From positions 248,001 to 312,000 of the forward strand of contig PLCN01000017.1 of NCBI GenBank assembly GCA_003134785.1: DNA of 64,000 nt, written 5' to 3'. Positions 34,062 through 42,796 of the stretch are shown piece after piece (position 1 is the first letter of the stretch; the number at the start of each line of letters is the position of its first letter). The notes beneath the pieces are model-generated. The model had not been told where the DNA came from. It ran no database searches and saw nothing but the letters and a program-made list of their open reading frames with translations. A program made the position numbers and the translations under genes. The DNA comes from Spartobacteria bacterium. Lineage in GTDB: Bacteria > Verrucomicrobiota > Verrucomicrobiia > Chthoniobacterales > UBA10450.

Positions 34062-34904
34062 ATGAGCGCGTTGGGAGCTGAGGAGCAAGGAATCGGCGCC
34101 GGAAGCGTTATGCGCCGCAAAGCGGACGGCGGTTATGAATGCGTGACGGATGAAGTCGCAATCGAGGAGCCGCTGGAAATTCGGATCGGCCAGGATCCGC
34201 TTGCGGTCACCATGCGCACGCCGGGCAACGATGAGGAGCTGGCGGCCGGCTTTCTTCTTTCGGAGGGAATTGTGCGCGCGCGGAGCGATCTGCGAGAGAT
34301 CGCGCCGTGCACATTGCCGGCTTCGCTTGGCAACGTTCTCAATGTCACGCTGGCGGCTGCGGCAAAATTCACTCCGGCAGCGGCGCATCGTTTCGGGACG
34401 ATTTCCACGAGCTGCGGGCTGTGCGGAAAGACGAGTATCGAATTCATTCGCCAACAATTTCCGCCGATTGACTCAACGATTGCGATCCGAATCGAAGCGG
34501 CGAAACTTCTCGCACTGCCTGAACGTCTGCGCAGTGCCCAGGGGAATTTCGCTCGGACCGGTGGAATTCACGCCGCTGCTATCTTCGATCTCGAAGGCAA
34601 GCTGGTTGTATTGCGCGAGGACATTGGTCGCCATAACGCGGTCGACAAAGCGATCGGCCGCGCGTTCCTCGATGATCTCCTGCCGCTGAGAAACCACATC
34701 ATGATTGTGAGCGGACGGTCATCGCTCGAGATCGTGCAGAAAGCGCTTGCGGCTGGAATTCCGATCGTCGCCGCCGTTTCCGCACCGTCGAGTCTTGCGG
34801 TAAACTTCGCCCGCGAAAGCAATCAGACACTCATCGGCTTTCTCCGCCCGCCCACTTTCAACGTGTATTCGCACATCGAACGCGTCGCCTTCGATCCTAA
34901 ATAG
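34062..34904 (+). CDS. fdhD: sulfur carrier protein FdhD
   Basis: The 280-residue protein shows FdhD motifs: AIEEPLEIRIG, RTPGNDEELAAGFLLSEGIV, the CxxC in TSCGLCGKTSIE (about residue 130), FARTGGIHAAAIFD, VLREDIGRHNAVDKAIG and SGRSSLEIVQKAL. FdhD passes sulfur from a cysteine desulfurase to the molybdenum cofactor of formate dehydrogenase. It diverges from mobA, so the two may share a promoter region. Confidence 0.94.
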   Translation: MSALGAEEQGIGAGSVMRRKADGGYECVTDEVAIEEPLEIRIGQDPLAVTMRTPGNDEELAAGFLLSEGIVRARSDLREIAPCTLPASLGNVLNVTLAAAAKFTPAAAHRFGTISTSCGLCGKTSIEFIRQQFPPIDSTIAIRIEAAKLLALPERLRSAQGNFARTGGIHAAAIFDLEGKLVVLREDIGRHNAVDKAIGRAFLDDLLPLRNHIMIVSGRSSLEIVQKALAAGIPIVAAVSAPSSLAVNFARESNQTLIGFLRPPTFNVYSHIERVAFDPK

Positions 34905-34973
34905 GGACGTTTCTCCCAAATCGACTTTGCGACCTTGACGATGAATCGAACGCCTCGGAACGGCGTCCCTACC

Positions 34974-35447
34974 TTACCAGCGATGAAACGCGGGATGACC
35001 TTCTTTCACAGCGACGAATGTGCCACGGCAGGTCGCGCAAACTTTTCCACCGCCGGTCAGTGTTCCTTCCACCGTGGCGCGATCGCCGGTTGACTCCACG
35101 ACTTTGGCTGAGAGGAAAACGGACGCGTTCGTCGGCGTGGGACGCAAGAGCTTGATCGCGTAATCCGCGGTGACGGTACATGGCGTCCGGTCCGCGCCGG
35201 ATTTGTTCATCAGAAAAAAGGCCGCGGTCCAATTGCAATGGCAATCGAGCAGCGCGCCGATAATGCCGCCGTTCAAGACTCCGGGGAAAGCTTCATAGCG
35301 CGTTTCCGGTTTCCATTCCGCGACAACTTCCTCGCCGCGCGGAAAACTTCGGATGTGAAGTCCATCGGGATTTGCTGGCCCGCAACCAAAGCACGCGTTC
35401 GTCGGCGCGTATTTTTCCTGCAACGATTGGGTTTCTGCGGCCTCCAT
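34974..35447 (-). CDS. PaaI-type hotdog thioesterase
   Basis: The 157-residue protein shows a hotdog-fold acyl-CoA thioesterase pattern. ACFGCGPANPDGLHI is at the N-terminus, FPGVLNGGIIGALLDCHCNWTA forms the central helix with the catalytic region (about 55-76), and VTADYAIKLLRPTP and VCATCRGTFVAV form the sheet. It is the last gene of the prpD-prpB-prpC unit, 6 bases after the prpC stop. That suggests a role in releasing stalled CoA esters during propionate breakdown (inference). Confidence 0.85.
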   Translation of the reverse strand: MEAAETQSLQEKYAPTNACFGCGPANPDGLHIRSFPRGEEVVAEWKPETRYEAFPGVLNGGIIGALLDCHCNWTAAFFLMNKSGADRTPCTVTADYAIKLLRPTPTNASVFLSAKVVESTGDRATVEGTLTGGGKVCATCRGTFVAVKEGHPAFHRW

Positions 35448-35453
35448 CGATCG

Positions 35454-36593
35454 CTACGCGCCGTTGGCCGCTGAGCCCGGGTACGGCCGCAATTGCGGGC
35501 CGGTGTAGAGCGAACGCGGACGGATGAGGCGATTATGATCGTGTTGTTCGATCACGTGCGCGCACCAACCCGCGACACGCGAAACGGCAAAGATCGGCGT
35601 GTTCAATTCCGGTGGAAATTTCAGCATGGTGAAAACCGGCGCAGCATAGAGATCGACATTGGCGCAAAGTTGTTTCTCGCGCTCCATCGTCTTCTCCAGG
35701 TTTTCGCAGATCGGCACCCATTGCTCCTTGCCCAGGCGTTTCCCGAGATCGCGCGCGATCTCGCGCATGATCGGCACGCGAGAATCGCCGGCTTTGTAGA
35801 CCCGATGACCGAAGCCCATGATCTTCGCCTTCTTCGCCAACTGCTCCATCAGCCAGCCCTCGGCGCGATCGGGCGTCTTGATATCGTCGAGCATCTTCAT
35901 CGATTCTTCGTTCGCTCCGCCGTGCAACGGACCCTTCAGCGTTCCGCAGGCGGAAGTGACGGCGGCGTACATGTCCGCCAGGGTAGAGGCGGTCACGCGC
36001 GCGGCGAAAGTGGACGCGTTGAATTCGTGATCGGCGTAAAGAATGTAAATCGTGTCGAGCATCCGGATCTGCCACGCCTGCGGCACGGCTCCGGTCAGTT
36101 TGTAGAAAAAATTCCCGGCGTGTGTCAGGTCGGGCTTATCGGAAATGAGATCCTGTCCCTGCGAAATGCGCCATCCATCCGTGATCAAGGTCGAGACGCG
36201 GGCGATGAGCCGGATCGCCTTGCGCACGTTCGCGGCGTGCGAGTGATCATTAAGATCACGATCGAAAGGGGCGAGCATCGAAACGCCGGTCCGCAACATA
36301 TCCATCGGGTGCGTGTTCTTCGGCATGAGCCGCAACATTTCCAGCACCGGCTCGGGCAACGCGCGTTCAGCCGCGAGCGCCTTCGAAAAATTCGCCAGCT
36401 GTTCGACGGTCGGCAGCTCTCCGTTAAGCAAGAGATAAGCGACTTCCTCGAAGTTGGCTTTGCTCGCCATCTCGTGGATGTCGTAGCCGCGGTACATCAA
36501 ACCGGCGTTCGGATCGACCCAACAGATTTCCGTTTCCCCCGCGACCACACCGGCCAGGCCAGGGCTGTAAGGAGGCTTTGTTTCAGTGCTCAT
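35454..36593 (-). CDS. prpC: citrate/2-methylcitrate synthase
   Basis: The 379-residue protein is a short-form (type I) citrate synthase. The catalytic residues are seen in GPLHGGANEESM (His), GFGHRVYKAGDSR (His) and NVDLYAAPVF (Asp), and the CoA/oxaloacetate region ends with a C-terminal Arg cluster. Position between prpB and a thioesterase in one operon favours 2-methylcitrate synthase (propionyl-CoA plus oxaloacetate). Sequence alone does not exclude citrate synthase activity, and no other full citrate synthase is in the window. Confidence 0.92.
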   Translation of the reverse strand: MSTETKPPYSPGLAGVVAGETEICWVDPNAGLMYRGYDIHEMASKANFEEVAYLLLNGELPTVEQLANFSKALAAERALPEPVLEMLRLMPKNTHPMDMLRTGVSMLAPFDRDLNDHSHAANVRKAIRLIARVSTLITDGWRISQGQDLISDKPDLTHAGNFFYKLTGAVPQAWQIRMLDTIYILYADHEFNASTFAARVTASTLADMYAAVTSACGTLKGPLHGGANEESMKMLDDIKTPDRAEGWLMEQLAKKAKIMGFGHRVYKAGDSRVPIMREIARDLGKRLGKEQWVPICENLEKTMEREKQLCANVDLYAAPVFTMLKFPPELNTPIFAVSRVAGWCAHVIEQHDHNRLIRPRSLYTGPQLRPYPGSAANGA

Positions 36594-36662
36594 ACGTTTC
36601 TTTTCAGAATTTTGTGCGCCTCAACATGAACGAGGAATAACGAACGTCCAATGCGACGCGCA

Positions 36663-37577
36663 CTAACTCTCTGAAGTTGGACGTTGGACGTTGGACGTTG
36701 GACGTTGGACGTTCTCCCCTCTGCTGTATCCCGGCCAGCTTTCAGCGGCCGGATCGTAATCAAGCGTCTCGTAAAGTTCCTTCCGCGTTTGCATCTTCTC
36801 TACCCAATCGTTTTGGGTGCCCGATTTCTTGAGGGCCCGGAAAAATTCGTCAGTTGCCTTCATCGAAATGCGGAAGGCGCTCTGCGGAAAGATGACCATG
36901 CAATAACCGAGATCGTCGAGTTCCTGCACACTGAGCAACGGGCTCTTGCCGAACTCGGTCATGTTCGCGAGGAGCGGGACTTTAACTTCCCGGGCGAAAT
37001 CCCGAAATTCTTCTTTCGTCAGCAGCGCCTCGGGAAAAATCGCATCCGCGCCGGCCGCGACGTAGGCGTTCGCGCGTTTCACTGCGCCGTCGAAATTTTC
37101 CAGCGACCGCGAATCGGTTCGTGCAATCACCAGAAGATCTCGATCGCGTTTCGCGGCGACGGCCGCGCGAATCTTTTCGACCATTTCTTCCGTCTCGACC
37201 AAACGCTTCCCGGCGAGATGCCCGCAACGCTTCGGAAATTCCTGGTCTTCGAGATGACAACCAGCCAAGCCTGCGCGTTCCAATTCGTAGATCGTTCGGC
37301 CGATATTTTCCGTGCCGCCAAAGCCAGTGTCCGCATCGACGATCGCCGGAATCTTGACGGCGTGCGCGATGAAACCGGCCAGCATGGCCACCTCGGTCAA
37401 GGTGAGCAGACCGACGTCCGGCAAACCCGCCGTGGAGTTCGCAAGGCCGGCGCCGCTGATATAGACGGCGTCAAATCCCGCGCGTTCCACCTGCCGCGCC
37501 ATTGAAGCGTTCGGCACGCCCGGCATCGCCACGGCGCCTTTTGCCATCAAACTCCGCAGTTGAGCAGCCTTCGTCAT
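36663..37577 (-). CDS. prpB: 2-methylisocitrate lyase with repeat-encoded tail
   Basis: The 304-residue protein belongs to the isocitrate lyase/PEP mutase group: VYISGAGLANS, ADTGFGGTENIGRTIYELE, the KRCGHLAGKRLV active-site loop, VIARTDSRSLENFDGAVKRA and NMTEFGKSP. It splits 2-methylisocitrate into pyruvate and succinate. The last 18 residues (ENVQRPTSNVQRPTSES) are read from a GTTGGAC tandem repeat at 36676-36713 and are not part of the family's fold. It starts 10 bases after prpD. Confidence 0.94.
   Translation of the reverse strand: MTKAAQLRSLMAKGAVAMPGVPNASMARQVERAGFDAVYISGAGLANSTAGLPDVGLLTLTEVAMLAGFIAHAVKIPAIVDADTGFGGTENIGRTIYELERAGLAGCHLEDQEFPKRCGHLAGKRLVETEEMVEKIRAAVAAKRDRDLLVIARTDSRSLENFDGAVKRANAYVAAGADAIFPEALLTKEEFRDFAREVKVPLLANMTEFGKSPLLSVQELDDLGYCMVIFPQSAFRISMKATDEFFRALKKSGTQNDWVEKMQTRKELYETLDYDPAAESWPGYSRGENVQRPTSNVQRPTSES
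36676..36713. repeat. GTTGGACGT tandem repeat inside the prpB 3' end
   Basis: A 9-base unit (gttggac plus gt or cg steps) is repeated about four times. It is read in the minus strand as NVQRPTS repeats at the C-terminus of PrpB. The same repeat occurs at 45383-45420. Confidence 0.85.
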
Positions 37578-37586
37578 TTCGCGGAA

Positions 37587-38984
37587 CTATCCGGGCATCT
37601 TGGCCAGTTTCATCAATTCGTTAGGGCTTTCCGCCTCATCCAATTTCCAGCCCGCGGCCACAATCTTCCACGCGCCTTCTTCGCCGAGCGCGGGCACGAC
37701 CAGCGCGTTGAATTTTCCCTCCAGCTGCTTGTCACTGACCGGATTCAGCGCATTGCCTAACGGATAATCCACCCGCTTCGTCAAGGTCCGCCCGTCTTTC
37801 AGCGTCACGTGGACGATGTTGGCCACGGCCTTCGCGTAGAGCGAACTCAATTCCGCATTGCGCTGCACGGTGACGTTTTCGAGAAATTTCCAGATCGCCG
37901 GATCCATGAAACGCTCGGGCAAAAATTGCTTTTCGGTTACTTCGCCGTCGATCAACGCGATGCTCGTGATGTAAGGCAGACTGTGGTCAGCCGTCTCGCG
38001 CGTCTCGGGTTTCCACTTTTCGGGTTCGCTTCCGATGATATCGACCGAGGCGTCGTGGCTTTCGATTCGCACCGATTTGATCTTCGCCGGATCGCCGATC
38101 TCTGCCCGCAGGAACATGGCCGCCTCGATCGCGCTCTGGCTGTGGTATTCGGCCGGCCAATATTTGATGCTCGTTCTGAGAATCATCGCGGCCGTGCCTT
38201 CGTTCAGGTTCTTCTCGCCAGGTCGCTTGACGAAGACTTCGCCGACGTTGCCTAACGACACGCCCAATTCTTTTTCGAAACCCATTTGTCCTTCGAAGAT
38301 GGGCGCGGGACCAGTCATGCCCGCGCGCGCGAGCAGTGCTGCATACACGCCATGGCGGGCGGCGTTCGCAAAGGCGACGCCTTTCCAATGGGAGAGCTCT
38401 CCGACGCGCGCCTGCCGGAACGCCGCGCAATTTACGCCAGCGATATTGACGGCGTGCCGCGTCTTTTCCGCGTCGAGTTTCATCAGTCGGGCGGCGGCCA
38501 GCGCAGTGGAAAATGCTCCGTAAGTAGGATGATCCCAACCCTTGGCCCGAATGCTGGCGGCATCGCAGAAGCGGCACTGCACTTCGTAAGCGAGGGCGAT
38601 CGCGCTGATTAACTGGCGGCCGTTCGCGCCGACGCTTTCCGCGACAGCCAGCGCCGCGGCGATGTTATCACTCGGGTGCGCCGGCTCTTTCGAAAGATAG
38701 GTGTCGTTGTAATCAAAATAGCGAATGCAACAGCCGGTCGCGAAGGCAGCCCAATCCGGCGGCACCCGCAGGTCGGTCCCGATCATGGTGGCGCCATTCT
38801 TCGCCGAAAAATCGGAAGCGACTTTGCGCGCGATGACGCACGGCTCTTCGTTCCAGGCGCCGAGCGCGCAACCGAATGAATCGATCACACGTCGCTTCAC
38901 CTCATGCACGACTTCAGGCGAAAGATCTTCGTAATTCAGCGAACAAGCGAATTCGGCGAGACGATGAGCGAGTGTCTTAGACAT
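37587..38984 (-). CDS. prpD: 2-methylcitrate dehydratase (MmgE/PrpD family)
   Basis: From ATG 38984 (MSKTLAHRLAEFACSLNYED) the protein has 465 residues. The frame extends upstream to 39161 but would run through a palindromic repeat. PrpD family marks are RRVIDSFGCALGAWNEEP, RYFDYNDTYLSKEPAHPSDNIAAALAVAE, GWDHPTYGAFS, KYWPAEYHSQSAIEAA and ETADHSLPYITSIALIDG. It dehydrates 2-methylcitrate to 2-methylaconitate. First gene of the prpD-prpB-prpC-thioesterase operon. A second family member is at 61490-62923. Confidence 0.93.
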   Translation of the reverse strand: MSKTLAHRLAEFACSLNYEDLSPEVVHEVKRRVIDSFGCALGAWNEEPCVIARKVASDFSAKNGATMIGTDLRVPPDWAAFATGCCIRYFDYNDTYLSKEPAHPSDNIAAALAVAESVGANGRQLISAIALAYEVQCRFCDAASIRAKGWDHPTYGAFSTALAAARLMKLDAEKTRHAVNIAGVNCAAFRQARVGELSHWKGVAFANAARHGVYAALLARAGMTGPAPIFEGQMGFEKELGVSLGNVGEVFVKRPGEKNLNEGTAAMILRTSIKYWPAEYHSQSAIEAAMFLRAEIGDPAKIKSVRIESHDASVDIIGSEPEKWKPETRETADHSLPYITSIALIDGEVTEKQFLPERFMDPAIWKFLENVTVQRNAELSSLYAKAVANIVHVTLKDGRTLTKRVDYPLGNALNPVSDKQLEGKFNALVVPALGEEGAWKIVAAGWKLDEAESPNELMKLAKMPG

Positions 38985-39033
38985 AAAGTGAGCCTGCAAT
39001 CTGGCGATGAATCGCGCGGCGGCAACCGATCCC

Positions 39034-39157
39034 GAACGGAACTCTTCTGTAGCCGCCGCCCTGTGGGCGACGTAGCGCCGCGGCGGAAGCGACGAATCTA
39101 CCCCGGCGCTTCGCACAGCGAAGCGGCTACAGAAGAGCCAGCGTTCCGTTCGGAATG
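39034..39157. repeat. palindromic repeat upstream of prpD and the CoA-transferase gene
   Basis: The left part GAACGGAACTCTTCTGTAGC and right part (GCTACAGAAGAGCCAGCGTTCCGTTC, about 39127-39155) form long arms with an inner GGCGCTTCGC-type stem. It occupies most of the space between the divergent prpD and CoA-transferase genes, so their promoters must lie at its edges. Confidence 0.65.
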
Positions 39158-39204
39158 ACAAACCTTTTTTGATTCGTCCAATTCGTGGTTAAATCTCTTT
39201 TCAC

Positions 39205-40560
39205 ATGAGCAAAGTCTATCCCAACGCCACAGCGGCACTGGCCGGCCTCCTTCACGACAACATGACGATCGCCGCGGGCGGATTCGGGCTATGCGGCATC
39301 CCGGAAAATCTCATCGCCGCCCTGCACGACAGCGGTGTGAAAGGCCTCACCATCGTCGGCAATAATGCAGGTGTGGATGGCTTCGGCATGGGCGTTCTGC
39401 TCACCACACGCCAAGTGAAGAAAGTCATGGCCTCCTACGTCGGCGAGAATAAGGAGTTCGAACGCCAGGTGCTCAGCGGCGAGCTCGATCTCGAGCTCAT
39501 TCCGCAAGGCACGCTCGCCGAGAGGTTGCGCGCAGGCGGCGCGGGCATCCCGGGATTTTACACTCGCACCGGTTTCGGCACCAAATTGACCGAGGGCAAG
39601 GAGACGAAAGTTTTCGACGGCAAGGAATACGTCCTCGAACCGGGGATCACAGCCGAGGTCTCGCTGGTAAAGGCGTGGAAGGGAGACAAATCCGGCAACC
39701 TCATTTTTCGAAAAACCTCCCGGAACTTTAATCCGATGATCGCCAGTTGCGGCAAGGTCTGCGTGGCCGAGGTCGAGCAACTCGTCGAGGTCGGCGAGCT
39801 GGATCCCGACCAGATTCACACACCGGGCATCTTCGTTGATCGCATCATTCAAGGCCCAAGCTACGAAAAGAGAATCGAATTTCGCACCGTGCAAGGCAGC
39901 ACGGCGGCGAAAAAAGAAAATCCGATCCGCGATTTGATGGCGAAGCGCGCCGCGCAGGAATTGCGCGACGGCTATTACGTCAACCTCGGCATCGGCATTC
40001 CAACGCTGGTGGCCAATTACATTCCCGAAGGCATGAACGTCACGCTGCAATCCGAGAACGGTCTTCTCGGCATCGGTCCGTTTCCGACCGAGGATCAAGT
40101 AGACGCCGACCTGATCAACGCCGGCAAGCAAACCATCACGACGAGGCCGGGCTCCGCTTTTTTCTCGAGCGCCGACTCGTTCACGATGATTCGCGGCGGG
40201 CACATCGATCTGGCGATTCTCGGTGCCTTCGAGGTGACGGACAAAGGCGACATCGCGAATTGGATGGTCCCCGGCAAGATGGTCAAAGGACCTGGCGGGG
40301 CGATGGATCTGGTCGCAGGGGTAAAGCGCGTGGTGGCCGTGATGGAGCACTGCGCGAAGGACGGCAGCCCGAAGATTCTCAAAGAATGCACCCTGCCGAT
40401 CACGGGCTTGGGAGTCGTCAACCTCATCATCACCGATTTGTGCGTCTTCGAGGTGAAGCAAAGCGGCGGGTTAGTTCTCACCGAGCTCCATCCCGGCGTT
40501 ACCGTGAACGACATCCGCGCCAAGACCGGTGCACCATTCGACATCGCCTTGAAGAATTAA
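39205..40560 (+). CDS. 3-oxoacid CoA-transferase, fused A and B subunits
   Basis: The 451-residue protein joins the alpha subunit (about 1-225; [28 protein letters not shown]) to the beta subunit (about 235-451; [19 protein letters not shown]). The catalytic Glu is in [14 protein letters not shown]. Separate ScoA/ScoB subunits are usual in bacteria, and the fused form resembles animal SCOT. It moves CoA between succinyl-CoA and acetoacetate or a similar 3-oxo acid. It is divergent from prpD and stands among other acyl-CoA genes. Confidence 0.93.
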   Translation: MSKVYPNATAALAGLLHDNMTIAAGGFGLCGIPENLIAALHDSGVKGLTIVGNNAGVDGFGMGVLLTTRQVKKVMASYVGENKEFERQVLSGELDLELIPQGTLAERLRAGGAGIPGFYTRTGFGTKLTEGKETKVFDGKEYVLEPGITAEVSLVKAWKGDKSGNLIFRKTSRNFNPMIASCGKVCVAEVEQLVEVGELDPDQIHTPGIFVDRIIQGPSYEKRIEFRTVQGSTAAKKENPIRDLMAKRAAQELRDGYYVNLGIGIPTLVANYIPEGMNVTLQSENGLLGIGPFPTEDQVDADLINAGKQTITTRPGSAFFSSADSFTMIRGGHIDLAILGAFEVTDKGDIANWMVPGKMVKGPGGAMDLVAGVKRVVAVMEHCAKDGSPKILKECTLPITGLGVVNLIITDLCVFEVKQSGGLVLTELHPGVTVNDIRAKTGAPFDIALKN

Positions 40561-40574
40561 AGGCGGTTAGGGCT

Positions 40575-40910
40575 CTAACTCTCAAAATAGAGATGATAAG
40601 GCCTGGCGCAGCCGGGATTAAACTGCCGGCGACAGTGCGGACAAACTGAGTCGCAAGCGAGATACTCGCAGATTGTTAACTGATGCCCGCAGCCGCCGCA
40701 CAAAATGGCCGACGCGTCGAATTCTTCCTTTGACCAAACTTCCGCCGCGTGTCCGGCGAGTTCGGCGTGGCATTCATGACACGGAAACCATTTTCCGCAG
40801 CACTTGAATTTGATCGCGATGATATCGCGTTCGTCGTGATAATGAGCGCACCGCGTTTCCTCATCTACGTTCAAACCGGTGACGCTTGTGCCATGGACAA
40901 CAACGGTCAT
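40575..40910 (-). CDS. CHY-type zinc-finger protein
   Basis: The 111-residue protein (ATG 40910; an ATG at 40946 would add 12 residues) is built from CHY zinc-finger ligands: RCAHYHDERD, FKCCGKWFPCHECHAE, ILCGGCGHQLTICEYL and CPHCRRQFNPGC. Small bacterial CHY proteins resemble yeast Hot13; the function is not proven. It follows the MFS gene by 37 bases and is probably co-transcribed. Confidence 0.88.
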   Translation of the reverse strand: MTVVVHGTSVTGLNVDEETRCAHYHDERDIIAIKFKCCGKWFPCHECHAELAGHAAEVWSKEEFDASAILCGGCGHQLTICEYLACDSVCPHCRRQFNPGCARPYHLYFES

Positions 40911-40947
40911 CGGAACCTGCCCGTCGTGCTCTCGAGGCTGGCGCACC

Positions 40948-42231
40948 TCATGCCGCAGGCTCTCGCGGGCAGAGCAGCACCAGGACCGACGCGATCGTCC
41001 AGCACACGATCATGAAGATAAAGCCACCGCGAAAGGAGCCGGTCCGCTGGCTCAGTTCGCCTATGATTTTGGGGCCGAAAAATCCACCAATGCTGGCCGT
41101 GCAATTGATAAACCCCACCGCCGCGGCTGCCGCGGAAGAGGATAAAAATGAACTCGGCAGAGCCCAGAACGACGGCAGATACGCAATCGTGCCGAAGACG
41201 ACCAGCGAAAACACCCCCACGAGCATCGCGTTCGAAGGCGGGAGAAAGAACCACGCGCCCAGCGCCGCCGCCGAGGTCAATTGCGGTATGGCAAAATGCC
41301 AGCGGCGCTCGCGCGTTCGATCGGAGTTCCAGCCTAGTAAGAGCATTCCCACAAGGCCCGCGAGAAACGGAATCGCGCCGATCCAGCCCACGCGCTCTGT
41401 ACTCCAGCCGGTGAGGCGCTGAAGCATGGTCGGCATCCAGAACCAAAATGCGTACCCACCGCTATAGCAAAAGAACAGCCCGACGGTGAGCAGCACTACC
41501 CGCCGATCGCGGAGCGCTCGCCAAACCGTAACGCGATCCTGGTTTGCTTTGGCGTGCCGCTCTTCCGCAAGACGAGCAGCCAGCCAATCGCGTTCGTCAA
41601 CCCGCAACCATCGCGCTTCGTTAGGCCGATCGGGCAGCACGAACAGGGTAGCAATTCCGAGCAAGACCGCGGGCACGCCTTCCAACAAGAAGAGCCATCT
41701 CCATCCCGGAATACCGAGCCAGTGAATACCCAGAATTTTTCCGGCAATGGGCCCCCCGAGAATATAGGCAATCGGGATAGCGGACATAAACCGCGCCATC
41801 GCCTTGGCCCGGTCCGGGTAGATGAACCAGTGCGAAAGATAAACAATCACGCCGGGAAAGAAGCCTGCCTCCGCCGCGCCCAGCAGGAAGCGCGCGCCGT
41901 AAAGCTCCCCCGGAGTGCGAACAAAACCTGTGAGTGTTGTTAGTGCACCCCACGTTATCAGGGTTATCGCCAGGAGGAGCCTGGCGCTCCAGCGTTCCAC
42001 CAGCAGCGCCCCTGGAATCTGCAGTGCGAAATAGCCGATGAAGAAGATACCGCTCGCCGTGCCAAAAACCGAGTCGGTGAGACCCAGGTCGCCTTTCATC
42101 CCCAGCGTCCCGTAGGCGATGTTCGTGCGATCGAGATAGTTCGCGACGTAGAGGAGAAAAAGAAACGGCAGGAGACGTGCCGCGATTCGCGTGCGCGCAC
42201 TTGCCCCGGCGCCTATTTGCGGTGAAACCAT
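40948..42231 (-). CDS. MFS transporter, anion:cation symporter type
   Basis: The 427-residue protein has 12 predicted helices. Its start (LLPFLFLLYVANYLDRTNIAYG), GARFLLGAAEAGFFPGVIVYLSHWF and SAIPIAYILGGPIAGKILG are characteristic of the ACS (GudP/TtuB-like) branch, which takes up organic anions such as tartrate or hexuronates. The substrate here is unknown. Given the surrounding carboxylic acid genes, an organic acid is plausible but unproved. Confidence 0.9.
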   Translation of the reverse strand: MVSPQIGAGASARTRIAARLLPFLFLLYVANYLDRTNIAYGTLGMKGDLGLTDSVFGTASGIFFIGYFALQIPGALLVERWSARLLLAITLITWGALTTLTGFVRTPGELYGARFLLGAAEAGFFPGVIVYLSHWFIYPDRAKAMARFMSAIPIAYILGGPIAGKILGIHWLGIPGWRWLFLLEGVPAVLLGIATLFVLPDRPNEARWLRVDERDWLAARLAEERHAKANQDRVTVWRALRDRRVVLLTVGLFFCYSGGYAFWFWMPTMLQRLTGWSTERVGWIGAIPFLAGLVGMLLLGWNSDRTRERRWHFAIPQLTSAAALGAWFFLPPSNAMLVGVFSLVVFGTIAYLPSFWALPSSFLSSSAAAAAVGFINCTASIGGFFGPKIIGELSQRTGSFRGGFIFMIVCWTIASVLVLLCPREPAA

Positions 42232-42337
42232 GTTCGTGCGCAGAATAATGTGGGGGCCGTCACGCTCACAATGCGAATCCCGCCGTGGCCGTTTCGAATA
42301 GTTAGCGCAGCCGAGCGATCAGCCACATAATTCCCTC

Positions 42338-42772
42338 ATGGGCACCCTTTTTTCCGCTTCTGTGTTCCGGCGAATTGTTCTCGCGACTTCTCTGCTGCTG
42401 GCTGCTGGTCTCGTCGTTCGTGCCGCTGATGCTCCGAATTGGGCCGGCGAATACCGCGCTGAGAAATTCCTTAATGGCCGGGCAGTCTTTCAATTAACCA
42501 TCGAAAAATCCGGCAGTTCGATCCAGGTCACGTTCGATGGCGCCTACATCGATGGCCACGGCGCTGCGCCGGAAGGTCAGGGACCCGCCAAGATTTCCGG
42601 CAGCACTCTTCAATTCAAATTCGAAGACAGCTTCAGCAATTCCGGCACTGGCACGATTACGCGTGCCGGCGATGATATTCTCGTTTCCATCACTCCGACC
42701 CACGTCGCCGAGCCACGCTGCCTCGCCTTCTACGGCAAGAACATGCGGCTGAAACGCGTGACGAAGAAGTAG
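42338..42772 (+). CDS. secreted protein of unknown function
   Basis: The 144-residue product has a signal peptide (cleavage near residue 30 after VVRAADAP). The mature domain is about 110 residues and beta-rich (FQLTIEKSGSSIQVTFDGAY, LQFKFEDSFSNSGTGTI), reminiscent of small lipocalin-like or calycin-type folds. Probably periplasmic. It stands alone between the MFS and mutase genes. Confidence 0.7.
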   Translation: MGTLFSASVFRRIVLATSLLLAAGLVVRAADAPNWAGEYRAEKFLNGRAVFQLTIEKSGSSIQVTFDGAYIDGHGAAPEGQGPAKISGSTLQFKFEDSFSNSGTGTITRAGDDILVSITPTHVAEPRCLAFYGKNMRLKRVTKK

Positions 42773-42796
42773 GCCCCTCCCACTTTCAGCCGCCCG

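Noticed and set aside
33430-34904. Full formate dehydrogenase locus expected beside mobA and fdhD
   Set aside because: No molybdoenzyme gene is present on either side in this window.
36676-36713. Tandem repeat considered as a CRISPR or VNTR locus only
   Set aside because: It is inside the prpB frame and translated; treated as coding repeat instead.
39289-40461. 390-codon minus-strand ORF over the CoA-transferase gene
   Set aside because: Shadow; the plus strand has the full catalytic SENGLLG and both subunit folds.
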